Below are positions 32,516 through 46,092 of a stretch of DNA of 64,000 bases, one piece after another (positions within the stretch are counted from its first letter, which is position 1; each line of letters starts with the position of its first letter). The position numbers and the translations under genes are program-made. A model generated the notes under the pieces. That model ran no database searches. It was not told where the DNA came from and was given only the letters and a program-made list of their open reading frames with translations. This stretch comes from Zhengitettix transpicula (lineage: Eukaryota; Arthropoda; Insecta; Orthoptera; Tetrigidae), in the NCBI GenBank assembly GCA_037074705.1, contig CM073596.1:59781619-59845618 (forward strand), in the 5' to 3' direction.

Positions 32516-35500
32516 CCTGACGATAACAACATTGTGATTGTTCCTAAGACGGCAGAAACTCTGTTAGGATGCTTGAAGGTTAATATCAGGCGAGTCAGTG
32601 CTCGTGAGTGCCTTCATATGACTGGAAAATTTGGTTAAATAGTTTAATTAGAATAAATGGTAGGGGTCCATGGACCTAACAAAGGAAAAATAATCCACAA
32701 AAATGGCAGCCTTTCCTGTTGGACAACACAATAGACGGTTAAGAGATTGCGTGATGGTTCAGAAGCAGGTCAGGAATTTTCAAAAAGAAACGCAATCGTG
32801 TGTTTGGCTAAAGACAGAAAGTGTGAGGTTTACCTCATATTTAAGGTCAACTTCGACATTCAGAGACGGGAAAATCCTTCAAATATTCTGGAGAAATTAA
32901 CCTATTTTTCCAAGAGAAACTCTACCCTCATGCTGGTCGGCACAGCACAAGAGATGCGAGTCTCCTGAAGAAATAGGTCAAAGCCTACAGAGTATTTGGA
33001 GAAATTCACCTATCCTGAATGGTGAAGCTGAATTCATTTACAAGGAACACTCAATTTCCCCCTTCCCTTCCTTTTTGTTACCAAATATTTATTGTGTATA
33101 TTCCTTATCCCGGTGTGGAGGTTTGTGGACTATATGAAGAAAGATTGAACCTAGTGTCAAAGATGTTGCGACTCTCAAGGGCCTGATAGAGCCACTAATT
33201 GAGTAAATGGACAACTAAGAGATTGAATTTGTGGTATTCAGTAGACGAGAAGGATATGAATAATAGTTCAGGGTCGAAAAACCCAACCGGAGAAAAGGGA
33301 AACACCTTGAGGGAATAACTGAGTAAGAGATTAAGTGATAGAGAAATAGAAAGCCATGAGCAAATTGTTAACAAACATAAATGAATGGGTGGAGAATTTT
33401 GCTTAATTTCTTATCAATTTTTTAGATCTAGACAAAGTGGAACAATAAATCGTGGGAGATAAATAATTTAATACATTGACTTGCTAAGAAACAGGAAATA
33501 AATTAACTGAAGAATAGATATTGACATGTTGCCTGAATAAATAAATATCTATTGTGAGAGAATGAATGTGTGACGTAGAGGATATTCCATCCTTATGTGG
33601 ACCACAATTGTAAATTGGCAAAGTTTTATTGTTTGTATCCGTCATTCAGGGGTCTTATAGATTTCACCATCTACACCACCTTGTACGTAGGCAACTAATC
33701 GTACAAGTGCAACTTGGGATGCCTGCACAACAGGCGCATAGAAGCGAGGCTAATGTAATATAATGTGTAGTTAGGAACAGGGCAGAAAATAATGCTGAAA
33801 ATATTACATAAACAACTCTGTTTCTCTTATCTGAGTAGTGTGTGACAGAGGTGTAGTTACACAGAATCTCAGTGGATGGTGGTTTTTTACTTATCATGAA
33901 ACAAAAAATAAACAATTTAATTTCAATCCACTGTCACTTGAGCGATTCATTTCAATTAGGCTGAGAAGAATAGAAAAACTCACTTCGTCATGTTCGTTGT
34001 CCTCAGGAGTGATATTTACATTAATACCAGATACGGCTAATGAACAAGTTGGTTTTCCACACAATTAAATCATGAATATATGAAAACAAAAGCAAATAAA
34101 TTAGATTAAATGATGATGATCTTAGACATTGGTCAACGTGTATCTTTGCACGTCAATAGCAGAGATTTCATTTTTAACATAAAGAATAATTTTACGTCGT
34201 CACCTACAAAATATAATCCTGCATCACTCCTCCATGAGACAGTCTCATCATCAAAGGCTATATTCATCCATGTCGACCTTCTGGAATGTTTCTATTTTGT
34301 AGAGCCGCCAGTAAGGACATCAGCTGCCATGTAACACAATTCAAGAAACAATTGGTTATATTTCGGGTTCTCAGAAGAAACGTGAATTTATTAAGTTTTG
34401 GTACATCAATAAATAAAGATCTGAACTTACCTTTGAATAAAAATTTCCTCACACTAGTTTTAAATGTTTGATGACGTCAGTGCAGGAAAATAACCAAGGA
34501 CACGTCGCAGACTCAGAAACGGTTCACAGGCCTAAACAAGAAATCAAGAAAAAACATTTACTACATAACTAAAACATTGAGAAGGTAACACGAAGGTTCG
34601 GATCAAGTCTGACCTTAGAAAATTGCCTCCAATTCCATGTAAGAGTTTTTAATCAACACTCATCAATCTTCCTCATCCAATACTGACAAAAAAAGTCCTC
34701 TGTTTCCTAAAAAAAACTGAAAAATTTTGAACCTGAATTCTGATTGACAGAAATGAGAATAAAAAGTTCCTTCTTTCGGCATCTCTACAAGGACGCTTCA
34801 CCCTATACAGGACGTTATCTGGAACACAAACACATTCAACTAAATGTCAAGTGTTAAAAATGAAATAAAATAAACAGTGAACAGTGTGAATTACCTCACA
34901 TACACACACAGAAATTACAAGTAAACTAAATCAAGAATTGTTCTATTAGAATAAAATAAAACTAAAGACCCTAAATAACCAATTACTGATAACACACACA
35001 TAAAATAAAAACAATAACAGATTTTAAAGTCACGAGCAGAGTAATAATAAAAGTCCTGTAGCCGTTGTGAAGTCCAAATCGCTGGATTGAGCCCAAAGAA
35101 GAGACAGTCGTAGAGCTCACACGTGGTACCCTCGTAGTCCGTAGAAGGCAGAATGTCTACAAGCTTGCAAGGGAAGCAGCCTCCTTACAGTCTCACACAT
35201 GAAGACACGAGTACGGTTGGAGGAAGATCCACTCTCTTTGGACGATAGCAAGAAAACTCAACATAAACGATGCGACCTCGACGAGAATAAAATCAAGTAC
35301 ATCAAGGCGCCGCTCCTTCAACGTAACGACCGACGAGGAATACGTTTAACATATTCCGAAGTTACGCCAAAAAGCATCCTGGAACGTTACGTTCTTTATG
35401 GAAAAGCCAAGACAATCCATTTTCCCTTCGTCAGCTGCCGATCCCAGATAATCAGTAAAGATTTGGGAGTTATTGGCCGCAGCCTTGACCATAGATGCTG

Positions 35501-36006
35501 ATGGCGTCGTAGTAGTTGCTGGTAGACAAGAAGGAACATTGTAGAACGTTGCTGCCGGAGAAATCACGACGATCCTTCTCTTCATCGGCGATTCTTCGTC
35601 CCTCCTGATATACAAATGTAAGAAAAGTAGAAGCGTCTCTTAATCAAACCCATTTGTAATATTCATCAGAAAATCAGCGATTTAATGAAATTTTCAATTA
35701 CGTAAAAAGTGAAATACATTGAAAGACGTAAGATGGAATAACTCGGGGCTTCCATGAATCATTTCCTCAGACATGCCTTGTTGTAAATATTTTAAACTTG
35801 TGCCGAACATACGTGAAATGTAAAAAGTTAAAAAACAATGGGAGAAATTTAATTAAATAATAAATAATGAGGCATTGTTGAAAGATGAGAAAAAAAAGTG
35901 GAATTAATGGAAATTCTTATAGAGAATCCACAACTATTTTATAGTGAAATGGCAGCATAAACCCTGAAGTTACAAAATATTTGGTCTTCCATATTGTTAC
36001 AGAATT
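32516..36006 (+). repeat. Macrosatellite unit 4
   Basis: 3,491 bp, subtype B. Begins like unit 3, switches to unit-1-like sequence by about 34,110, and ends like unit 5. Confidence 0.9.
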
Positions 36007-39000
36007 CCTGACGATAACAACATTGTGATTGTTCCTAAACTTTGTTTAGATGCTTGAAGGAGAGTCAGTGCTCGTGGGTGCCTCCATATGACTGGAAAGT
36101 TTGGTTAAATGGTTTAATTAGAATAAATGGTAGGCGTCAATGGACCTAACAAAGGAAAAATAAGCCACAAAAATGGCAGCCTTTCCTGTTGGAGAAACAG
36201 AATAGACGGTTAAGAGATTGCGTGGAGGTTCAGAAGCAGGTCAGGAATTTCCAAAAAGAAACGCAATCGTGTTTTTGGCTAACGACAGAAAGTGTGAGGT
36301 TTACCTCATATTTAAGGTCAACTTCGACATTCAGAGACGGGAAAATCCTTCAAATATTCTGGAGAAATTAACCTATTTTTCCAAGAGAAACTCTACCCTC
36401 ATGCTGGCCGACACAGCACAAGAGATGCGAGTCTCCTGAAGAAATAGGTCAAAGCCTACAGAGTATTTGGAGAAATTCACCTATCCTGAATAGTGAAGCT
36501 GAATTCATTTACAAGGAACACTCAATTTCCCCCCCCCCTCCTTTTTGTTACCAAATATTTATTGTGTATATTCCTTATCCCGGTGTGGAGGTTTGTGGAC
36601 TATATGATGAAAGATTGAACCTAGTGTCAAAGATGTTGCGACTCTCAAGGGCCTGATAGAGCCACTAATTGAGTAAATGGACAACTAAGAGATTGAATTT
36701 GTGGTATTCAGTAGACGAGAAGGATATGAATAATAGTTCAGGGTCGAAAAACCCAACCGGAGAAAAGGGAAACACCTTGAGGGAATAACTGAGTAAGAGA
36801 TTAAGTGATAGAGAAATAGAAAGCCAGGAGAAAATTGTTAACAGACACAAATGAATGGGTGGAGATTTTTGCTAAATTTCTCATCAATTTTTTAGATCTA
36901 GACAAAGTAAAACAATAAATCGTGGGAGAAAAATAAATTAATACATTGACCTGCTAAGAAAAAGAAAATAAATTTAATATAAAGAATACATCACTTTCAT
37001 GCCGCACTGAATAAATAAATATCTATTGTGAGAGAATGAATGTGTGTCGTAAAGGATATTCCATCCTTATGAGGGCCACAATTGTAAATTAGCAAATGTT
37101 TATTGTTGGTATCCCTCATTCAGGGGTCTTATAGATTTCACCATCTAAACCACCTTGTACGTAGGCAACCAAACGTACAAGTGCAACTTGGGATGCCTGC
37201 ACAACAGGCGCATAGAAGCAAGGCTGATGTAATATAATGTGTAGTTAGGAACAGGGCAGAAAATAATGCTGAAAATATTACAAAAACAACTCTATTTCTC
37301 TTATCTGAGTAGTGTGGGACATAGAGGTGTAGTTCGACAGAAAGCCAGTCGATGGTGGTTTTTTACTTATCATGAAACAAAAAATAAACAATTTAATTTC
37401 AATCCACTGTCACATGAGCGATTCATTTCAATTAGGCTGAGAAGAATAGAAAAACTCACTTCGTCATGTTCGTTGTCCTCAGGAGTGATATTTACATTAA
37501 TACCAGCGACGGCTAATGAACAAGTTGGTTTTACACACAATTAAATCATGAATATATGAAAACAAATGCAAATCAATTAAATTAAATTATCATCTTAGAC
37601 ATTGAACAACGTGTATCTTTGCACGTCAATAGCAGAGATTTCATTTTTAACATAAAGAATAATTTTACGTAGTCACCTACAAAATATAATCCTGCATCAC
37701 TCCTCCATGAGACGATCTCATCATCAAAGGATAATTTCATCCATGTCGACCTTCTGGAATGTTTCTATTTTGTAAAGCCGCCAGTAAGGACATCAACTGA
37801 CATGTAACACAATTCAAGAAACAATAAGTAACTTTTTGGGTTCTCAGAAGAAACGTAAATTTATTAAGTTTTTGTACATCAATAAATAAAGATCTGAACT
37901 TACCTTTGAATGAAAATTTCCTCACACTAGTTTTAAATGTTTGATGACGTCAGTGCAGGAAAATAACCAAGGACACGTCGCAGACTCAGAAACGGTTCAC
38001 AGGCTTAAACAAGAAATCAAGAAAAAACATTTACTACATAACTAAAACATTGAGAAGGTAACACGAAGGTTCGGATAGAGTCTGACCTTAGGAAATTGCC
38101 TCCAATTCCATGTAAGCGTTTTTAATCAACACTCATCAATCTTCCTCATCCAATACTGACAAAAAAAGTCCTCTGTTTCCTAAAAAAAACTGAAAAATTT
38201 TGAACCTGAATTCTGATTGACAGAAATGAGAATAAAAAGTTCCTTCTTTCGGCATCTCTTCAAGGACGCTTCACCCTATACAGGACGTTATCTGGAACAC
38301 AAACACGTTCAACTAAATGTCAAGTGTTAAAAATGAAATAAAATAAACAGTGAACAGTGTGAATTACCTCACATACACACACAGAAATTACAAGTAAACT
38401 AAATCAAGAATTGTTCTATTAGAATAAAATAAAACTAAAGACCCTAAATAACCAATTACTGATAACACACACACAAAATAAAAACAATAACAAATTTTAA
38501 AGTCACGAGCAGAGTAATAATAAAAGTCCTGTAGCCGTTGTGAAGTCCAAATCGCTGGATTGAGCCCAAAGAAGAGACAGTCGTAGAGCTCACACGTGGT
38601 ACCCTCGTAGTCCGTAGAAGGCAGAATGTCTACAAGCTTGCAAGGGAAGCAGCCTCCTTACAGTCTCACACATGAAGACACGAGTACGGTTGGAGGAAGA
38701 TCCACTCTCTTTGGACGATAGCAAGAAAACTCAACATAAACGATGCGACCTCGACGAGAATAAAATCAAGTACATCAAGGCGCCGCTCCTTCAACGTAAC
38801 GACCGACGAGGAATACGTTTAACATATTCCGAAGTTACGCCAAAAAGCATCCTGGAACGTTACGTTCTTTATGGAAAAGCCAAGACAATCCATTTTCCCT
38901 TCGTCACCTGCCGATTCCAGATAATCAGTAAAGATTTGGGAGTTATTGGCCGCAGCCTTGACCATAGATGCTGATGGCGTCGTAGTAGTTGCTGGTAGAC

Positions 39001-39487
39001 AAGAAGGAACATTGTAGAACGATGCTGCCGGAGAAATCACGACGATCCTTCTCTTCATCGGCGATTCTTCGTCCCTCCTGATATACAAATGTAAGAAAAG
39101 TAGAAGCGTCTATTAATCAAACCCATTTGTAATATTCATCAGAAAATCAGCGATTTAATGAAATTTTCAATTACGTAAAAAGTGAAATACATTGAAAGAC
39201 GTAAGATGGAATAACTCAGGGCTTCCATGAATCATTTCCTCAGACATGCCTTGTTGTAAATATTTTAAACTTGTGCCGAAGATACGTGAAAAGTAAAAAC
39301 TTAAAAACAACGGGAGAAATTTAATTAAATAATATATAATGAGGCATTGTTGAAAGATGAGAAAAAAAGAGGAATTGATGGAAATTTTGATAGGGAATCC
39401 AAATATTTTATAGTGAAATGGGAGTAATTAAGGCAGCATAAACCCTGAAGTGTTAAAATATTTGATATTGCATATTGTTACTGAATT
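36007..39487 (+). repeat. Macrosatellite unit 5
   Basis: 3,481 bp, subtype A start. Has a poly-C run near 36,530. Its end shares features of units 1 and 4. Confidence 0.9.
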
Positions 39488-40217
39488 CCTGACGATAACA
39501 ACATTGTGATTGTTCCTAAGACGGCAGCAACTCTGTTAGGATGCTTGAAGGTTAATATCAGGCGAGTCAGTGCTCGTGAGTGCCTCCATATGACTGGAAA
39601 GTTTGGTTAAATGGTTTAAATAGAATAAATGGTAGGCGTCAATGGACCTTAACAAAGGAAAAATAATCCACAAAAATGGCAGCCTTTCCAGTTGGAGCCA
39701 GCCACACAATAGAAGGTTAAGAGATTGCGTGGTGGATAAGCTCCATGTCTGGAATTTCGAGTAAGAAACTCAATCGGGTGTTTGGCTAACGATAGAAAGT
39801 GTGAGGTTAACCTCATATTTAAGATCAACTTCGACATTCAGAGACGTGAAAATCCTTCAAATATTCTGGAGAAATTAACCTTTTTTTCCAAGAGAAACTC
39901 TACCCTCATGCTGGCCGACACAGCACAAGAGATGCGAGTCTCCTGAAGAAATAGGCTAAAGTCTACAGAGAATTTGGAGAATTTCCCCTGTCCTGAATGG
40001 TGAAGCTGAACTTTATTTTTCAAGAAACACTCAACTTTTCCCCCATTAATTTTTGTTAGAAAATATTTATTGTGTACATTCCTCATCGTGGTGGGGAGGT
40101 TTGTGGACTATCTGAAGAAAGATTGAACCTAGTGTCAAAGATGTTTTGACACTCAAGGGCCTGATAGAGCCACTAATTGAGTAAATGGACAACGAAGAGA
40201 TTGAATTTGTGGTATTC
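39488..40217 (+). repeat. Partial macrosatellite unit 6
   Basis: 730 bp, subtype B start, then diverged sequence including insertions (GAGCCAGCCACACAATAG). Homology ends at 40,217 within a phrase that continues in all full units. Confidence 0.9.
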
Positions 40218-43200
40218 CTTTAAAATAGAAATAGATATATAGAAAAGATGTATAGAAAACATTCAGGAAATTATAGACATATGGAAGGTGTTACTGATGT
40301 AAGAAATATAATTTTACAGTATGGAATTACAGGATTTGTAATAAAAATAAAATATAATTATAAAACCAACCAGTTCAGTCTCAGCAGAGGTCAGTCAACA
40401 ATAAATTTTATTTCAGTATTCACCACAATCCTACTTCACAAGTTGGATGATAAAATTGAGATTAGTTACAAATTTCGTTGACAATGTGGTCAGGAATAAA
40501 GGAATTGACTTTATGGAATTTCACCTCAGGTCTAGAGAGCGGGACACAGAATTTTGTTATATTATTAATCGAGTGACGAAAACAGCGCCATTGGTAGATG
40601 TCTATATGTTTGTAAGAAAATGAACAATTTTTTTTAGTATTGAAAAGGCTGGCCAAGTCATTCAGAACCCAAGACTTTTCCAAACATATTAAGATGTAAA
40701 TTTGGAAATATGGTCACATATGAATAGGATGCTAGAAATTTGAATTGGAAATCTTATTCAGAAGGCGATGTGTTCGATGAATTTATAAACCTTTACTGTG
40801 GACACATATTTGATACTGAGAGTAAACAGAAAATGATCAGGGTGAGTGTAGCAGGTGGGCCAACCACACAGAGTCTCTCCTGAGGAAGGTGGTTAATGAA
40901 TCTGATATGTCTGACATGCAGACACACACCATCAATTTTATGTAAGCCATCAACTATCCCTATTTCCCACATATAGAAATTTAATTCATAATGAAAAAAG
41001 AACAGGAAACTCCTAAGAGACTTCTAATATACATTCAGAGAATTTACCATTGGAAATTGAAAACTGAATAACAGGGTCCATTACATGAATGAATGTATAC
41101 AATAAGAAGTTTCTTGTTATATAAAATCTTTAAAAGGATAAAAAAATTTGAAATTGAGTTGATAAAAGTCAAGTGAAGGATTGGTTTTTATGTGATAAAT
41201 TATTTGAAAATATTGAGATTCCACATTCTGGATAAATACAACTTATGATTAATGAATGTCAAGTCCAAACATATTGTTGAAAGGCAATTTAGCATAAATG
41301 TGAATGACATTCATTTATATGAAACCTGTATGAGAACTTGTAGGGTGCAAATTTCATTTTGAGGAAGAGACCAGAACAGAAGCTACTTTGGTGTCAATCA
41401 GAATAAAAATATTACTATAATACGAGTACTGGAATGAAGCTGTAAAACTGCATATCAGGAATTTTGAAACTTAAAATTATATCTCTTATTATTCACCACA
41501 GAAGAAAATAAAGGAAATTCCTACTTCTACAGGTTAAGTATCATAATTAAGCGATTAGATAAAGTAACAAAATTACATACAAAATGAAGTGATAGAAATA
41601 CCACTTAACATTTCTGGAATCATTGGTTCTGTTGTCAGTATATTAAAAACACAAGTTCCCTGAGAGACATAACTGCAGAATACAGTTGATGAGCTAAAAA
41701 ATTGAAGCAAAAATCTCAACAAAAATGGGAAATTAAATCTAACAATAAGGGAATGTAGCTATTGTTGAGTTTCATAGTTATCAGTTTGTACGTTAATTGT
41801 TGTGTGGATGAAGAAAGGAACAAAGTTTCCAGAAACAATGTGTGCTATTTAACCCATCTCTTCATTTTGTCTGTCAACTTTAACCAGTACGTTTCAACAT
41901 TGAAATGTAAGACAAAGCATGAAAGTTAGTTTTAAAGGAAATTTTGGTAAAAGAGATAAAACCACAATGTAGAAAGGAGCCTTACCTAATTATATTAAAT
42001 ATAACCACATACATTTATTTTAACTATAATTAAACATTTTGCAAACACTTAAAAGAAATGTCTATCATCAACTGGAGAAAAGCCCTCAAAATAAAAATAA
42101 AAACCAAGAATAATGTGTTAAAGATCATGAAATGATGAACAAAACCAGTCAATCAAATTAACCTCTCACAATTATTTGAAATTAAATACTAGTTGACTTG
42201 CATAAATCCGCTCCTTACTCACATATGCTATAATGATCTGGGCTTATTTATTCTGAAGAAGAGAGAATTTCCCAGGCAATGTTAAAATACTGTAAAATCA
42301 AACTAAAAAATATAACTAACATTTTCTATATTAACATATATAGTATTCACTTACTTATCAGCCATTAATATAAAACTACTGAACTGACAGAATGAGGCCC
42401 ATAATGAATTAACAAATGTTGAAGTAATATAATGAAATATTCCAATAAAGGCATTATTATAATTTATGTACAAATCATGTCCAAACCCTTGAAGCCTTGT
42501 AAAATGTTCATGTTCAAGTATGTGAATGAGGCAAAAACAAAACTACGATTTTGAGAATGTGGAAACAGCAAGAAAGATGACTAAAGAAGAAATCAGAAAT
42601 GCAATAATATACATAGAATGTTGAGAAAAGTTATCAATAATCCAATAATATGGCTCACTGCATTTTATCTCTAAACTGTGCAATCCAAAGCACATTACAG
42701 TGGAAGCTTTTATACCAAAATGTGATTATTCTCAACCCAAAATAGTCGAGGATACCTTCAATGCATAAAGGGAAGTGAAATCAAAAATGATCTGCATGTT
42801 GTGACTTTGAACAGATTCAGGGACAAGGTTTCCTTTTAGTGCTGAGAGTAAAATTAGTTTGAAATAATGGCACTGGAAGCTTTTGAGCATCAGACGGAAG
42901 TTCCTCAACATTGCAACATTATGCATCTGAGGTATGGGGGATGCAGGAACCTCCACTGCAGTTGTGAGAGAGACATGGAAATAAAAATTTTGACCTAAGT
43001 CGCTCAACCTGTGGATGATTACACACTTTCTGTTATGGTTTATCTCGAAAAAATAAAAACCTTCGAATGACATGTTTCAAAGTATCAAGCTTTGGCAATT
43101 ATAAGGACAAGAATGCTTCAACATTTACAAGTAATAATATAAGATGGCCGATACTGGAAAACTAGTATGCAAAGTTTGTGGAAGCTTCATAAAGAACCTG

Positions 43201-43350
43201 AGCAAAGGAATATGAGAACAAAGTTGAAACAAGGAAATTAATTAGAGGCCATTTTGAAAATTTCTGCCCATCGAATAACCACCTTTTCAGCTTAAATAAT
43301 ATTTAAATATAAATTGTCCTTGTTGCCAAGTTGAACCAAAAATAGCTATG
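40218..43350 (+). pseudogene. Decayed coding-like tract of unknown origin
   Basis: Just past the array, + strand frames switch repeatedly but each stays protein-like for 20-80 codons: 40,248-40,481, then 40,470-40,620, 40,735-40,880, 41,130-41,350 and 42,880-43,290. Breaks are single stops or shifts. A CxxC-containing stretch (KLVCKVCGSF) lies near 43,160. This pattern is typical of one or more long genes that died by point mutation and indels. Source not identified: retroelement, integrated DNA-virus sequence or host gene are all possible. An opposite-strand 113-codon frame (42,732-43,073) is probably a shadow. Confidence 0.4.
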
Positions 43351-44150
43351 AACAATTAATTCTAATTAATTTATGAATATAATTTCATTTAACAAATCTT
43401 CCAGAAAAAAATACTTTACGAGTAATTTTAAGGTCCTGTACATGGGCGTTTCAGAGAAGAAAAACCATTACAATTTTGAGTGAATTAGTGAGGTATGAAA
43501 GCAAGAGAAAAGGTTTATATCACCGCTTCTTTCCTCGACACGGAGACTCCGGCACGACCTCCGCCTCTGGAATCTCTCCAGCACGAGGAAGTTCGCACTT
43601 GACGACGCCAGGAACCTGCAACGTGCAAAACAAATCCAATGAGTAACTGCTTCTACTGAAATAAAGGCAAAACCTCTGTAAACTTTTATATTAAAATATA
43701 ACGAACCTCGTGTTATTATTTTTTCTTCTCGCACTTCCTGGAGCTTGTTCGTGTTTTAGATAACGTGACTTGAGCCTGGTGGATCCACCCACACAATACC
43801 GTAACACATTCCTCTAAGACACAGCGGACGCACGAGTCTCACCATTCACCATCCTGCTCGCACCTCAACATTCCTACACGACAAATATTATTTAGATATT
43901 CTTATTATAAATGATTTAAAAGAACTTGAAGGTGCATGTGAGCCACGTGCGTACCTGCGATCTCGTGGTCCCGTCGGTGCCATCGAACCAGGCCTGTGCA
44001 CTTCCGCCACGTCGTGGTGTCGAGGCCAAACAACGAACCGGTCAAACGAATCACATAGAAAATTCGATAAATATCTCGAACTACGTCGAGGCACGATCTG
44101 GTCGAAAATTCCAGTGTTATAATTTCCGAAATATATTAATAAATTAGTTG
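43351..44150. other. GC-richer interval, unassigned
   Basis: Two islands with higher CpG (43,530-43,625 and 43,930-44,110) within AT-rich DNA. Short frames are open on both strands. The first island lies in an 88-codon minus frame (43,468-43,734). No splice-supported gene could be assembled. Confidence 0.4.
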
Positions 44151-44740
44151 TATTTTATCCATCACTATGTGGTTACTTAAATACATTAATTGTTCCAAAA
44201 TTTTTTCTTTATTGGCCATTATTTTCCATGGATTTTTTTTGACGTTTCTAAAAATCTAAGAAGTTTTTTTTTTAAAAAAAATTTATAACTTTTTTAGAAC
44301 GAACAATTTTGAACATACAGTGTTTTTAGGTATTCATATTCTTGACGTGTAACCCTTACATACGAATCCTGTTACAGCGTCAAAAACTTGATAATGTGTG
44401 TTTTATTCTATTAAATGTATTTACAAACAAAGAATTTTATAAGAAATGCCCATTTGTTCTACTTAAAAATATTATAAATATAATCGTTGTAAACGTCAAC
44501 ATGATCAATCAGAGATTGAAGTGGTTTTAAATAATCCCAGAAACCATGAAAGTTCCAAATATATTGAAGTCCCTTACCTCAAGGACCACTGGATATTAAA
44601 TCTAAAGATTATCACTGGAAAATCGATTAATATAATACCACGTTTCAGAAAAAAAAATCAGGTTAAACTCTGCCAAATATATATTAAAATTTATCACAGT
44701 GAACTAAACAATTATATATATAATTATTGTAGTTAGCGGT
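44151..44740. other. AT-rich interval, nothing recognised
   Basis: Long A/T runs and Lys/Ile/Asn-rich chance frames. No repeat structure noted. Confidence 0.6.
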
Positions 44741-44744
44741 GTCC

Positions 44745-45235
44745 AAGTATGTTCCTTATAGAAGCGACCCAGCAGAGGGGAAACGAATTTAGACCGTTTC
44801 TAATTACCATCTCCCATCTCGGTTCTCTTTCGCTCCGGAGAGCGCGAAAGCAGAGTTATTCTTATGCTAATATCAGCGCCTGTGATTAACGCCTCCTCCT
44901 CTTCTATGAAGTTGTCCAAAATCCGTCCCTACCACCGTTCCTCGGCCACACCTTTTCACAGCACCTCTTCCTGTCTCTCTCTAAATTGTTAATCCTCTTT
45001 TGCCTCCCCCCCCCCACCCAATCCACAATCTGTTCTTCTCTCCAACTCCGCCCCAACTTCCCTCTCCCTCCCCTTTTTCGCCCGGTTTGTTTAGGAGGTT
45101 CTAATTTCGGCAGACGTGTCCGTGCAAAGAGAAAGAGAGAGAGAGAGAGAGAAAGAGAAAAGCCGGTGTTCTGCCGCTGTGACTTTGGGATTTGTTGTGG
45201 AAGAATCGTGAGGGGTGTTTTTTTTTTAAGGGTGG
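44745..45235. promoter_or_regulatory. CpG/CT-rich promoter-like island
   Basis: Abrupt change from AT-rich flanks to GC- and CT-rich sequence with GCTCCGGAGAGCGCG (a short near-palindrome), followed by poly-C, a (GA)n run near 45,131-45,152 and CpG-containing sequence. GA-rich promoters are common in arthropods. No TATA box, initiator or downstream gene could be tied to it. Confidence 0.25.
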
Positions 45236-45933
45236 AATGAGTCGAAGGTGAAAGAAGAAAAGGTGTTGGCTGTGTTGGTAGTAGTGTTGGTGTTCCAATC
45301 CGGATCTCCTCGGAGCGTACACGGGGGTTTGAAAAGTTTTATTAGTTCTCTAACACAATTTACCTCTGTTGGATTTTACAGGGATGAGAAAAAGGTGGGG
45401 GGGAAGTGGAAAGGGTGGGGGGGTTGACTTAGGGTGGTGAGGGGTCGTGATTGGCGTTATTCCGTTAACAGGAAACGCGGACGAAGACGGGAAGAACATC
45501 TGCGATCGTGAAAAGATTCGAGATGGAAAAGTCTATCTCCCTGATGAAGCATTCACAGCCAAGAAAAAAAAAATATATATATTTCGGTGTTTATAATTTT
45601 CCTCGGAAATCGAAGAATCGAGTCTTGGAAAGACAAAAAAAACTCGGAGAAAAATTGTAAAGGACACGAAACAGACCAAGAAATATTTAGGCTTGGCAAA
45701 TAATACTTCGACACTTGTAAAAATTATGAATATAAATTAAGATCATTTCAAAAAGAAAATAGGCATTCTGGGGAATTTTTTATTTTGCTGACTGTTTAAA
45801 ATTAATAGGATAGGAAGGTCAATACATAACCTTATATTAGAATCTTAAACCTAAATGTAATACCAAAAAAAATTAATTAAGAGATTAATGTTAACAATGA
45901 ATTTTTAAACGAATCAAATAAATAAAATAGGCA

Positions 45934-45935
<2 letters not shown>

Positions 45936-46025
<90 letters not shown>

Positions 46026-46032
46026 GTGTGTG

Positions 46033-46070
<38 letters not shown>

Positions 46071-46088
46071 GTGTGTGTGTGTATGTGT
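45936..46088 (+). repeat. Compound (TC)n(TG)n microsatellite
   Basis: About 25 TC dinucleotides followed by about 47 TG dinucleotides with a few interruptions (CG, GTGGTG, GGGTGGG). The long open frames across it are artefacts. Confidence 0.98.
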
Positions 46089-46092
46089 TCCG

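Larger units (their letters stand above)
22043..40217 (+). repeat. Macrosatellite array, five 3.5-kb units plus a partial
   Basis: The landmark CCTGACGATAACAACATTG occurs at 22,104, 25,548, 29,020, 32,516, 36,007 and 39,488, giving periods of 3,444, 3,472, 3,496, 3,491 and 3,481 bp. Units differ by several percent with many short indels. Two subtypes alternate after the landmark: CCTAAACTTTGTTT (units 1, 2, 5) and CCTAAGACGGCAG (units 3, 4, 6). The array stops abruptly after GTGGTATTC at 40,217. No known transposon domain was found in a unit. Confidence 0.95.

Noticed and set aside
22043..40217. CRISPR-like or bacterial repeat array
   Set aside because: Units are 3.5 kb with eukaryotic splice-like signals and no short repeat-spacer pattern.
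22043..40217. rDNA or histone cluster
   Set aside because: Unit length is in a plausible range but no rRNA-like or histone-like sequence is visible.
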